Shown: in pieces, positions 23,364 through 35,275 of the stretch
Numbering within the stretch: the stretch's first letter is position 1
How the letters are laid out: the number at the start of each line of letters is the position of its first letter
Assembly: GCF_024139115.2 (NCBI RefSeq)
Contig: NC_085141.1
Span: 365,772,759-365,836,758, forward strand
DNA length: 64,000 bases
Direction of reading: 5' to 3'
DNA from: Armigeres subalbatus
Taxonomy: Eukaryota; Arthropoda; Insecta; Diptera; Culicidae
Translations under genes and position numbers: made by a program
The notes under the pieces: model-generated
Told to the model about the DNA's origin: nothing
Database searches by the model: none
What the model saw: only the letters and a program-made list of their open reading frames with translations

Positions 23364-26300
23364 AATGGTATTGGATTGGATTTGGATTGGATTTGGATTG
23401 GATTTGGATTGGATTTGGATTTGGATTGGATTTGGATTGGATTTGGATTGGATTTGGATTAGATTTGGATTAGATTTGGATTGGATTTGGATTGGATTTG
23501 GATTGGATTTGGATTGGATTTGGATTGGATTTGGATTGGATTTGGATTGGATTTGGATTGGATTTGGATTGGATTGGATTGGTTTGGTTTGGTTTGGATT
23601 GGTTTGGATTGGTTTGGATTGGTTTGGATTGGTTTGGATTGGTTTGGATTGGTTTGGTTGGTTTGGATTGGTTTGGATTGGTTTGGATTGGTTTGGATTG
23701 GTTTGGATTGGTTTGGATTGGTTTGGATTGGTTTGGATTGGTTTGGATTGGTTTGGTTTGGTTTGGATTGGTTTGGTTTGGTTGGTTTGGATTGGTTTGG
23801 ATTGGTTTGGATTGGTTTGGATTGGTTTGGATTAGATTTGGATTGGTTTGGATTGGTTTGGATTGGTTTGGATTGGTTTGGATTGGTTTGGTTTGGTTTG
23901 GATTGGTTGGATTGGTTTGGATTGGTTTGGATTGGTTTGGATTGGTTTGGTTGGTTTGGATTGGTTTGGATTGGTTTGGATTGGTTTGGATTGGTTTGGA
24001 TTGGTTTGGATTGGTTTGGTTGGTTTGGTTGGTTTGGATTGGTTTGGATTGGTTTGGATTGGTTTGGTTGGTTTGGATTGGTTTGGATTGGTTTGGATTG
24101 GTTTGGATTGGTTTGGTTGGTTTGGATTGGTTTGGTTGGTTTGGATTGGTTTGGATTGGTTTGGATTGGTTTGGATTGGTTTGGATTGGTTTGGATTGGT
24201 TTGGATTGGTTTGGTTGGATTGGTTTGGATTGGTTTGGATTGGTTTGGATTGGTTTGGATTGGTTTGGATTGGTTTGGATTGGTTTGGATTGGTTTGGAT
24301 TGGTTTGGTTGGTTTGGATTGGTTTGGATTGGTTTGGTTGGTTTGGATTGGTTTGGTTGGTTTGGATTGGTTTGGATTGGTTTGGATTGGTTTGGATTGG
24401 TTTGGATTGGTTTGGATTGGTTTGGATTGGTTTGGATTGGTTTGGATTGGTTTGGATTGGTTTGGATTGGTTTGGATTGGTTTGGATTGGTTTGGATTGG
24501 TTTGGATTGGTTTGGATTGGTTTGGATTGGTTTGGATTGGTTTGGTTGGTTTGGATTGGTTTGGATTGGTTTGGATTGGTTTGGATTGGTTTGGATTGGT
24601 TTGGATTGGTTTGGTTGGTTTGGATTGGTTTGGATTGGTTTGGATTGGTTTGGATTGGTTTGGATTGGTTTGGATTGGTTTGGTTGGTTTGGATTGGTTT
24701 GGATTGGTTTGGATTGGTTTGGATTGGTTTGGATTGGTTTGGATTGGTTTGGATTGGTTTGGATTGGTTTGGATTGGATGTGGATTGGTTTGGATTGGTT
24801 TGGATTGGTTTGGATTGGTTTGGATTGGTTTGGATTGGTTTGGATTGGTTTGGATTGGTTTGGATTGGTTTGGATTGGTTTGGTTTGGATTGGTTTTGAT
24901 TGGTTCGGATTGGTTTGGTTGGACTTGGTTTGGTTGGTTTGGATTGGTTTGGATTGGTTTGGATTGGTTTGGATTGGTTTGGTTGGTTCGGATTGGTTTG
25001 GTTTGGATTGGTTTGGTTGGTTTGGATTGGTTTGGATTGGTTTGGATTGGTTCGGATTGGTTTGGATTGGTTTGGATTGGTTTGGATTGGTTTGGATTGG
25101 TTTGGATTGGTTTGGATTGGTTTGGATTGGTTTGGATTGGTTTGGATTGGTTTGGTTGGTTTGGATTGGTTTGGATTGGTTTGTGTTGGTTTGGTTGGTT
25201 TGGTTGGTTTGGTTGGTTGGATTGGTTCGGATTGGTTTGGATTGGTTTGGATTGGTTTGGTTGGTTTGGATTGGTTTGGATTGGTTTGGTTGGTTTGGAT
25301 TGGTTTGGATTGGTTTGTGTTGGTTTGGTTGGTTTGGTTGGTTTGGATTGGTTTGGATTGGTTCGGTTGGTTTGGATTGGTTTGGATTGGTTTGGATTGG
25401 TTTGGATTGGTTTGGATTGGTTTGGATTGGTTTGGATTGGTTTGGTTGGTTTGGTTTGGATTGGTTCGGTTGGATTGGTTTGGATTGGTTTGGATTGGTT
25501 TGGTTGGTTTGGTTGGTTTGGATTGGTTTGGATTGGTTTGGATTGGTTGGATTGGTTTGGATTGGTTTGGATTGGTTTGGATTGGTTTGGATTGGTTTGG
25601 ATTGGTTTGGATTGGTTTGGTTGGTTTGGATTGGTTTGGATTGGTTTGGTTGGTTTGGTTGGTTTGGTTGGTTTGGATTGGTTTGGATTGGTTTGGATTG
25701 GTTTGGATTGGTTTGGATTGGTTTGGTTGGTTTGGATTGGTTTGGTTGGTTTGGATTGGTTTGGATTGGTTTGGATTGGTTTGGATTGGTTTGGTTGGTT
25801 TGGATTGGTTTGGATTGGTTTGGATTGGTTTGGTTGGTTTGGATTGGTTTGGATTGGTTTGGATTGGTTTGGATTGGTTTGGTTGGTTTGGATTGGTTTG
25901 GATTGGTTTGGATTGGTTTGGTTGGTTTGGATTGGTTTGGATTGGTTTGGGATCGGTTTGGATTGGTTTGGATTGGTTTGGATTGGTTTGGATTGGTTTG
26001 GATTGGTTTGGATTGGTTTGGATTGGTTTGGATTGGTTTGGATTGGTTTGGATTGGTTTGGATTGGTTTGGATTGGTTTGGATTGGTTTGGATTGGTTTG
26101 GATTGGTTTGGATTGGTTTGGATTGGTTTGGATTGGTTTGGTTTGGATTGGTTTTGATTGGATTCGGATTGGTTTGGTTGGACTTGGTTTGGATTGGTTT
26201 GGATTGGATTGGTTTGGTTGGTTCGGTTGGTTTGGATTGGTTTGGATTGGTTTGGTTGGTTTGGATTGGTTTGGATTGGTTTGGATTGGTTTGGATTGGA

Positions 26301-26563
26301 TTCGGATTGGTTTGGATTGGTTTGGATTGGTTTGGATTGGTTTGGATTGGTTTGGATTGGTTTGGTTGGTTTGGATTGGTTTGGATTGGTTTGTGTTGGT
26401 TTGGTTGGTTTGGTTGGTTTGGATTGGTTTGGATTGGTTTGGATTGGATTTGGATTGGATTTGGATTGGATTTGGATTGGATTTGGATTGGATTTGGATT
26501 GGATTTGGATTGGATTTGGATTGGATTTGGATTTGGATTGGATTGGATTGGATTTGGATTGGA
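23364..26563. repeat. 3.2-kb G-rich decamer satellite, 12-mer borders
   Basis: Borders (23364-23575 and about 26430-26563) are a 12-mer, GGATTTGGATTG. The 2.9-kb core is a 10-mer, GGTTTGGATT, so GG falls every 5 nt, with scattered 9-mer variants (GGTTTGGTT). The plus strand is almost free of C. Rare variants mark a higher-order duplication: 'tggttttgattgg..tcggattggtttggttggacttgg' occurs at 24891 and again at 26150, 1259 bp apart; TTTGTGTTGG occurs at about 25180, 25315 and 26390. Long ORFs (up to 1035 aa plus strand, 937 aa minus strand) arise because the monomer has no stop in those frames; they are not genes. Confidence 0.95.
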
Positions 26564-29270
26564 TTAGTTTCTTTCTTTTGGAACTTTTTCTGGTTTTAGA
26601 GTATCGATTCAACGTTATATTGGATTGAAATGAGTATGAAAACAATTTTGGGACACTCTATTGCAGCTATCTATTTCGTATAAAAAAAGTGCTCAACCGA
26701 ACACACTGCGGTAAAAATTTCCCACTGGTTTCGGAGTGCAGCCAAATCTATTCGTTTTTCCTCTTGTTTTAGTGTACACACGTGTGGCAGACAGCCATTT
26801 CGTATGTGGCTCTGTATGGAGTGAGAAATTGCGGCAGTCGGGCAGTAACAAAGAAATAGTTGTGCAATTAAAAATACTTCTGACTGAATGCGGTACTTCA
26901 CGTCCGGTTGAACTGGCTGGTTGAGTTCGGGATTCATAGTGTCGAGAGCTATGAAAAGTGTTGGAGATAATTCCGTGACAAAGTTCTTTATGTGAGTTGT
27001 GTTGGGTTGGGAAAATGCAGACGTTTTTGCTCTGCTCGATATGACGTTACTAAAAATGTATACTTCATGGTGTTGCATTTCAATGTTAGTCTTTGAATAT
27101 GAATGCCTCATTGTTGCTTTTCAGCCTTGTACCTTGTACCAGCCTTGTACCTTGTACATTCTAGAACAATGTTTTAAATTCTAAATTACTTTAAAGTCAA
27201 TGAGAATTATTTTTGTTTTGGGTTTTCTACTCGGTTCACCATCATCATATTCACAACTCTTCCAGAACAATTTTCAAAAAACCGCTATCAACTATACTAC
27301 TCCAAATAAAATCACAACTAAGCAACAATATCCACCGCTTATCATTGATCGAAAATTCCGAAACGGATAACGTTGCGATATTCCCCAACAATCCGAAACT
27401 CGCCCAGCTTTTTCTAAACAATTTACTCGCACATTTTCTCGCTTGGATAACCAAAATATGAAACCTATTTGCTATCGCTCGCCGTCCATGAATATATGAG
27501 TTGGATGGAATGCCATCGAAGCGAGAAAACACCAAGTAAATATTTTCCCAACAATCTCTTCGCCGAAGTATGGGGATGAGTGCCCATCTCCTCGGTTGGC
27601 GTGACCCGCCCCAATCAGTACGATGTTGTTCATACGCTGCCTGGTCGATGGCGTTGTAGCTAGGTGTTACAGGATGTGCCAAATAATAAATAGAACAATT
27701 GTTAGAAAAACAGGAAGCTTTCCATAAGAATGGACAAATCTCCGACTGCTTGACTTTCCCTTGTTCATGAACTATTATTAATCATGAAGTTTAAACACTT
27801 TAGTGGACACATCCATAGGAGTGGAGCGGTCACAGCATGTCGAGAAGATGAGACCAATGAATAAGATTCACTGATTTCCTATAACATATATTGGGTATTG
27901 ATTTTAAAATTCTTCGTGATAACTTGGTTTTATATCTGGCCTTCCGCAAGAGCTCTGAAAAAAGTAGCAATTCCACGCAAAGTGATTTGCTTATTAAATA
28001 ACCTCAACAAAAATGTAATATGCTTGAAAGTTTTTTGATCCGACTTTCTTCCAGTAAGCACACTTTAAAACACTAGTCCGCGCTACGTTTGTGAAGTCCT
28101 GAGATAGCGAATAGCGAAGTGGTTAGTTCTCCAGAATTTGAAGTCATTGAATTGATTCAATTGAATCATTTTGACACACTCTGTTTTCTGGAACTATGTC
28201 CGTCCCATCCAACGGAAAAGTTTCCATAGACAATCCTCGTCCTTTTTGTATGATGTTGACGATAGGCATGGTACCGAAATAACGACGTTGGAGCATCCTC
28301 CGCCCCGCATCACTGGCCGCGGAGGCGGCAGAGCACTGTTGCAAGTAATTTCTCAAATTATTCACTTCGTTGACCACACAAACAGAAACGGCCGCGGCGC
28401 CAGCAACTTCGGGCTCTACCGACGTTATTTTCCGATGCAGATGAATGGCCTCGCAAAATCGAACCGGTCGACGTCGTCCGTCGGTGGCGGTGGCGGCGAC
28501 ACGGTTGCGAATGGAAACATATTTTCAGCAGACCAAACACCATTCAACCAATTGGGCCCGAAGGCAGGTAGCGGCTCTATTCACCTGCCTGTGTGCCACA
28601 ACCGCGAAGAATAAATGGTCCCAGTGCCAAAAACAACAAACGAACTTTGTCCGTTCTGGCCGGTGTGGATGAGTTATGCCGAATCAGGAGGTGTATCCTC
28701 GCGGTTTCCTTGCTTCTGCTGCGGCGAACGATAACAGGCTTTTTGCGGTGGATTGGAAATAAATGACTGACCATTCTCGTTGGTAGAGATTGAACGCCAG
28801 TCCTACCAGCAGTTAAAGTGTTACTACCATGAGGGAATCCGGAACGGCATTGTATACCGCCAATCGTCATTAATTCAACACCGAACGGAGGCAAAGTAAA
28901 CATGGTTGCAAGCACCAATAGCAGCAGTATCCATAGGGGATGGATATGTCGCTCTAAAAATGTTTTTCGGCTGGATAAATGGAACACGGATTTCTCTGGT
29001 TGGAATGGTTTTAGACGATTGTGGTTATGACGTCGCTTGCATCGTTATCAGCTGTAATAAATTTTGCAATGACTGATGGTTGGAGTTCTCGAACCAGCCT
29101 TTATTGCTGTAATGATTCCAGCCTCAATGATGTTTTACAGTCGCTTTTTATATGTAATAACAAAAATCGACGGGAAAACATTGTAAAGCTATTCGAGAAA
29201 AATGCATCATAAAGCTTCACCTCGCTATCATCAAGGAAACACTCTTTTGCGGTATTCTCTTATTTATATC
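26564..29270. other. 2.7-kb unique DNA, no supported gene
   Basis: Unlike its surroundings this stretch is largely free of repeats, and 28150-28980 is richer in GC and CpG. Open frames of 136-147 codons exist (27251-27682 minus, 28171-28614 plus, 28577-28987 minus). The last starts at GTG and contains a hydrophobic run (HPLWILLLLVLATMF). None shows a known domain, codon bias or paired splice sites that I can defend. It could hold host exons or a promoter. Confidence 0.3.
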
Positions 29271-29274
29271 GTAC

Positions 29275-29685
29275 TAGCAGACCCGACGAACTTCGTTTCG
29301 CCTAAAATTGATTTATTTTTTGATTAGTTCTCGAATTATGCAGAAATTTATGTTCCATTTGTATGGAAGCCCCCCTCTCCAGAAGGAGGAGGGGTTTAGA
29401 ATCACCACAGAAGCATATCTTCCCTCCCAAAATCTCTACATGCCAGATTTGGTTCCATTTGCTTAACTTTTTCTCGAGTTATGAAGAAATTAATGTTTCA
29501 TTTGTATGGGAGCCCCCCTTTCCAAAGCGGGGAGGGGTCTCGAACCATCTTAAGAACCTTCCCCGGGCACAAAAACCTCTGTACACAAATTTTCCCGCCG
29601 ATCGGTTCAGTAGTTTCCGAGTCTATAAGGTTCAGACAGACAGAAATTCATTTTTATGTAAATAGAAGAAGATATACGGTATTGG
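29275..29685 (+). mobile_element. widespread insect interspersed repeat
   Basis: Begins TAGCAGACCCGACGAACTTC and ends 'cagtagtttccgagtctataaggttcagacagacagaaattcatttttat'. It has an internal near-duplication (tttgtatggaagcccccc at about 29357 and tttgtatgggagcccccc at about 29500). These start and end words are familiar from many insect genomes as a short non-coding retroposon. The exact class was not confirmed. Confidence 0.6.
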
Positions 29686-29957
29686 TGACCAAATTAGGCC
29701 TGAAATGATGACGGTTAGGTGAAAAAAGATTTTAAATCACAGGCAATAAAGTATAAAAGCCGGAAATGTCCCACTGTTTCACGATGTTTTCTGATCTGGA
29801 CATTCTTGATTGAAAATTTATTGCCCATAAAAAGTTGTTTAAAGAGGCTTAGTGCCTTCGGAAAAGTGGTTTAGTTAATTAAACTCCATATTTGGAATTT
29901 ATCTGTTTTAAAGTAGGATTCAAATTCTCATCTCTTCAACTGTAATGTTGTAGGTTG
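29686..29957. other. spacer
   Basis: Nothing supported. Confidence 0.4.
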
Positions 29958-30164
29958 AGGTCACTCCTGACGGAATCCAAGTTTCAAAGTGCTCGCGTTT
30001 TCGGGGACACACCACTCGATACGGAAGCAACGCACAACTGTTATTTTTGTTGATTTAGTTTTGCTGCGTCGCAGCATGCGTAAACAAATAAAAATGACAG
30101 TTGTGCGTTGCTTCCATATCAATGCTAAACACGAGCACTAATGAGATTCCGTCAGGAGTGACCT
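29958..30164. mobile_element. 207-bp foldback MITE
   Basis: Terminal inverted repeats AGGTCACTCCTGACGGAATC at 29958-29977 and its exact complement at 30145-30164. Inner arms also pair (GAAGCAACGCACAACTGT with ACAGTTGTGCGTTGCTTC) down to a centre at GCTGCGTCGCAGC (about 30063). The whole element is nearly one hairpin. The target duplication was not resolved. Confidence 0.85.
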
Positions 30165-30499
30165 TAAATGGTCACTTTGCTCGAAAAAAAAACAGTTTTC
30201 AAGGGACACCAGTTTTTTGTACATCACTACGAGTCTACAGATACCAACCATGTACTTCCTAAAAGGGCTACGAAATGGTGAGTTGACATCCGGGAAGGGG
30301 CACCTAACATAGCTCTGGTTCTCACAAGTTCCAATACTCACGCTTCCACGGGTCTTCCGATGACAATTGACCGCCAGCTAAGGGTTGCGTACTTAGCTGG
30401 TAGTGCAGCCTGGGCACTGTTGTCCTTCTGACATCAGCTAGAGTGAGAGGGTGCGTCCTGTGGGGTCTGCCTAGGATGTGGTGGGGTTCGACAGTGGGC
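30165..30499. other. spacer or LINE 5' region
   Basis: GC-richer DNA that may be the 5' end of the LINE below. No independent support. Confidence 0.3.
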
Positions 30500-33400
30500 T
30501 CTGTTGATCTTCTATAAAAAGCTGCATGTGTCCCCAAGCAGACCCTACCAAAGCGACCGTGTGCCGCTCGAAGCGCTCAAAGTCCTGGTTTTGGGTGGGA
30601 CTTTAAACAAATTTGACCCGACTGATCGATCAAGGAGATGCGGCTCCAACAGCGTCTGTTCTGGCATCCAGCGGCTGAGTATGAAATGCTATTCCCCGGA
30701 AGCTATACCTAAGATGGCAGCCCCATCCCGGTGGATAGGGAACCTTGGGCCAACAACCTACTGTTCCCGAAACATCAATTTGTTCGAGAATCCGATAATG
30801 AAAGAATACGGACTGATTTTACGGCGACGACTCTTAGCGCGAAACAACGGACATGAATAGGAACAAGGAACGTTTTAACCCTAGCCCAGCAGGATAAATT
30901 AGCACAACTTGCCAATGAAGCACGCCGCATGAAGCTTGAGATCCTGGGACTGAGTGAAGTCCGTTGGCCAAACTTTGGAGAACACAGAACGCCGTCGGGA
31001 CAAGTTCTGCTATACTCTGGTTTGCGAGGTGAACACGCGCTCCCCTGCATCGCGGAGTTTGCTTCCTACTAAGCGCTCAGGCACACTCTGCACTTATGAA
31101 GTGGGAACCTATAAGTGAAAGGATAATCGTTGCCAGATTTAGAACACGGGTCCGAAACCTTACCATAATCCAATGTTATGCGCCAACCGATGCTGCCGAT
31201 CTGCAAGACAAAGAGAACTTCTACAGTCAACTCAATGCCGTCGTAGATAGAATTCCGAAGGGTGATATCAAGATCTGTTTGGGCGACTTCAATGCGACGA
31301 TCGGATCCGACAACTCGAACCATGAGCGCATTATGGGACGCCATGGTCTCGGAGAAATGAGCGAAAACGGAGAGCTGTTCGCAGAATTTTGTGGTAATAA
31401 CGACATGGTGATCGGGGGATCGCTCTTCCCTCATCGACCGGTTCACAAGGTCACATGGGTCTCCCGTGACGGCTTTACAGAAAATCAAGTCGACCACATC
31501 TGCATCAGCTGAAAATGGATACGGAGCCTTCTTGATGTACGGAATAAACGTAGTGCCGATATCGCGTCTGATCATCACCTCCTCATCGGCGAAATACGGC
31601 AGGTCGGCAGGTGGAAAGAGTTGGACGACGGTTCAACACACGCCGACTGGAAGATGCCATGGTGAAACGGTCCTCCGTTACAGAACTGGAGACGCATGCT
31701 GCAGATATTCCGGAAGGTGGCAGCATGGGAGACGTTCATCGCCACCAGCGATAATAATCTGGGCGAACTGCGCACCCAGAGAAAACAAGAGACCTGAAGA
31801 AAGGTAGAGGAGCGAAGAGAAACCAAAGCTGCGATAGAGCGTTCAAAAACCAGAGGTTAGTCTCTGAAGGTTCTGGAGAAGGAAGTAAAACGCTCATGTC
31901 GACGGGACAAGCGAGCGTGGGCAGACTCTCTGGCCGACGAAGAAGAGAGCCGCCGCAACCGGGGACTTTCGCCTCCTCTACGATACCTCACGACGCTTAA
32001 GCAGAGCAAAGATGAATGCAACGATGCCTGTGAAAGACGCGAATGATCAGTTTATTGACCGACCCAACTGACCAGCTGAAACGCTGGTTCTAGCACTTCG
32101 AACAGCTTTTTCAAGTGCCAGCCAGGCCATCATCACCTCGGCATGATCTGTCTAGGATCCGACGTATAACACGCGTCAATACCGAAGCTCCATCACTGCT
32201 AGAGATTCAAATAGCCATCTAAAGCATGAAATCGAATAAAGCCCCAGGGGTCGACCGCATATCAGCCGAGATGCTCAAAGCTGACCCCATGACATCCGCT
32301 CAACTACTGCATCGTTTATTTCGAAATATCTGGGACACCGCAACTTTCCCGGTCGACTGGATGCAAGGTATCTTAGTGAAGGTGCCCAAAAAGGGTGACC
32401 TGACTGTATGCGATAACTGGCGAGGGCATTATGTTGCTATGTACCGTTCTCAAAGTTCTGTGCCAAATTATCCTAGCCCGGATTCAGGAGAAGATCGATG
32501 CGACTCTCCGGCGGCAGCAAAACGGATTCCGTGCCGGAAGATCTTGTGTGGACCATATTGTCACGCTCCGCATCATTCTGGAGCAGGTCAACGAATTCCA
32601 AGAGTCCCTTTACTTGGTATTCATTGACTACGAAAAAGCTTTCAACCGTCTCAATCACGAGAATATGTGGGGCGCCCTGAGTCGCAAGGGGGTTCCTGAG
32701 AAAATCATCGGCCTCATCGAAGCACAGTACGAGGCCTTTTCGTGTAGAGTTAGAGTGCTGCACAATGGTGTCCTGTCCGACCCTATCCGGATCGTAGCTG
32801 ATGTGAGGCAAGGATGTATTCTATCACCGATACCGTTCCTCATCGCAATCGACGAGATTCTGGTAGATGCGATTGACCGTGAACCAAACCGCGGGCTGTT
32901 ATGGCAGCCTATAACCATGGAGCACCTAAACGGCTTCGAATTGGCGGATGACGTTGCACTACTCGCGCAACGGCGCTCTGATATGCAGAGTAAGCTCAAC
33001 GACCTTGCCGATCGCTCCTCCTCGGCAGGTTTAGTCATCAACGTCAACAAAACCAAATCGTTGGATGTAAACACGGTGACTCCTTCCAGTATCACAGTAG
33101 CTGGGCAACCAGTAGAGAATGTTTAACGCTTCCAATATTTTGGTAGCCAAATGGCGTCAGACGGCGGTACCAAGATCGACATAGGAGCACGGATCAAGAA
33201 AGCAAGGGCTGCCTTTGCGAGTTTAAGAAATATCTGGAAAAACAGGCAGATAAGTGAACGCACCAAAATACGAATTTTCAACTCTAACGTGAAATCTGTG
33301 CTGTTATACGCTAGCGAAACATGGTGTGCATCAGTGGAGAACACTCAACGGCTGCAGGTGTTCATTAACAGATGCCTGCGGTATATAATTCGGGCCTGGT

Positions 33401-33745
33401 GGCCTTACAACTGGATCTCAAACAACGAGCTCCATCGTCGTTGTCACCAGAAGGCCGATAGCAACAGAAATTCGGGATCGGAAGTGGGTCGACCACACTC
33501 TACGTAGGGGCGCAAAAGACATCTGTAAACAAGCATTAGACTGGAACCCAGCCGGACATCGCAGCAGAGGCAGACCCAGAGGCTCATGGCGGCGTAGCCT
33601 TCATAAAGAAATAAATGAAGTCGACCGAGATCTAACCTGGAAACAGGTTAAAGCGATAGCCGGGCAACGCTCAGGATGGAGATCTTTCAAGTCGGCCCTT
33701 TGCACCACCGGAGGTGTACAGGATCCATAACTTACTTAACTAACT
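30500..33745 (+). pseudogene. RTE-like non-LTR retrotransposon, near full length, broken
   Basis: Endonuclease then RT on the plus strand. Endonuclease start at about 30885-31060 (QDKLAQLANEARRMKLEILG, LSEVRW). Rest of endonuclease 31096-31512, with LGDFNATIGS and ENQVDHICIS carrying the expected catalytic Asp/Asn and Asp-His. RT begins KSNKAPGVDRISAEML (32226) and continues at 32431-33126 with FRAGRSCVDHI, VFIDYEKAFN, VRQGCILSP and the catalytic ADDVALL (about 32944). It then shifts frame to ASDGGTKIDIGARIKKARA (33151-33507) and to a C-terminal segment up to GWRSFKSALCTTGGVQDP (about 33727). At least five frameshifts or stops. It ends in 'taacttacttaactaac', a short 3' repeat as in RTE elements. 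RTE assignment is by motif style only. Confidence 0.8.
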
Positions 33746-35270
33746 TCCTAAAACCAAGTCATTATATTGTATTGCGTTTGAGGGGGTGCTTCCAAAATAG
33801 CCCTTATCCCTAATTCTACGAACCGAAAACTGAAAATAAAAAACGTAATCACCAGGAATAATGCAACTTGTTCTGACTGGTATCTGAACTACTACTGTGA
33901 CCTGTGTCAAACACAAAATAAAAGGCAGAACACCTTCCGAAATTAAGCTACGATGTACCATGCGCCTCCACACATCTCCGTGTTCATGAAGGTGAAAAGG
34001 AAATCCATTTAAATAATTGTAATTTGTAATTTTATTCATTCAGTTTTACGTGATCCTATAGGTACAGACCTTATTTTCAGGGCAAGGAAATTAGAATACC
34101 AAAAGAACGGTTGGCAACTAAAAAGCGGGAACGAAAGGAATAGCTCGGGAAGAGAACTACAAAGCAGTACAGTTCAATCTGATATACGTTATATAAACAG
34201 TTGGTCTTAGTTTTTAAACTTAGTTTATTGAATAATAGCATATGGTCCGTGGTTCTCCGTGCGTCGTAGTTTAATCTTGCAGGTATCACATGGCCACTGC
34301 ACGGCTGCCGTTTCCGGATGGCGCTTTGATTCCTATTGACAAATTGCTTCGTGTCTTTGGCCTTCCAATCACCTTTGTATACAACCGAGCTCAGTCGACC
34401 AAAAATCCTTTAGAAGTTTTCGAAACATTTTCACGTTTCAAATAATGTACTTTTCCAACAATATTTGATCGCTTAAAAGAATTGAACAATGTGCTCCGTA
34501 GTACTTCCTGTTTTGAATTTTCTGAATATTCTAAGGATTCATTCACATATGGAAATATTCTGTTCTCATAGAAACGTATTGAAGTATTGAAATTCCCGTT
34601 TTTAATGACCATCCGTAAAATAAGGAAATAGCCAATGTAGAAATCAAGGTAAAATCAATCAATAAATAATAAAATTTTCTAGATGATATAAAATATCCAA
34701 GAAATTAAAAAAAAAACTAAAAGATATTTTAAACGTTAATATTGCAATTGAAAAATGGAATTTTTGAAAGGAATTTCAAAACAACAATACAACATTAATG
34801 AAATATAATAATAAAATAGAAAAATTTCCATATAGAAAACATGCAATGCATGCAAGTTTTTTTTATATAAATGACCCCTTCTTAGTAAGTGTTTATTGTA
34901 CGTGGAAAACATACTCAATTTTGTCACGTTTCTATTTTTATAATGGAAATAATCATATTTTTTCTTCTGGTGAGAGGATCGAAGTAGCTAGCGCATGTGA
35001 ACGACAGCAAATCAATTTCGCTGCCTTAAATTTTCTTTGGCTACTATTAACCAGCTATTAGCTGAAAGTTTTTCTAACTTATTTTTATGCCAGCGAATTT
35101 CTTAGATGCAGTATTTTAACAGTAGGGTGACAGCGTGTAGATATTTTGTGATTTCGTTCCGTTGTGTTCGGTAGGGAACAGAGAAAGGGGTTTTGGATTG
35201 AATCAACAATTTGCGTGATGACCAAGAAGAAAGAATTCCTTTGATGGGGATTCATGTTATGGATGGCTCT
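33746..35270. other. AT-rich spacer
   Basis: Very AT-rich; only short chance ORFs. No repeat element recognised. Confidence 0.4.
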
Positions 35271-35275
35271 CAATC

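Noticed and set aside
23492..26599. 1035-aa plus-strand ORF (and 472-, 769-, 555-aa companions)
   Set aside because: Pure translation of the decamer satellite; all three plus frames are open for the same reason, and there is no non-repeat domain.
23832..26645. 937-aa minus-strand Pro/Asn/Gln/Lys/Thr-rich ORF
   Set aside because: Same satellite read on the other strand; length follows from absence of stop codons in the monomer.
28577..28987. 136-aa minus-strand ORF with hydrophobic N-terminus
   Set aside because: Starts at GTG rather than ATG, no recognisable domain, and no splice pair that I could defend. Noted in the 26.6-29.3 kb entry only.
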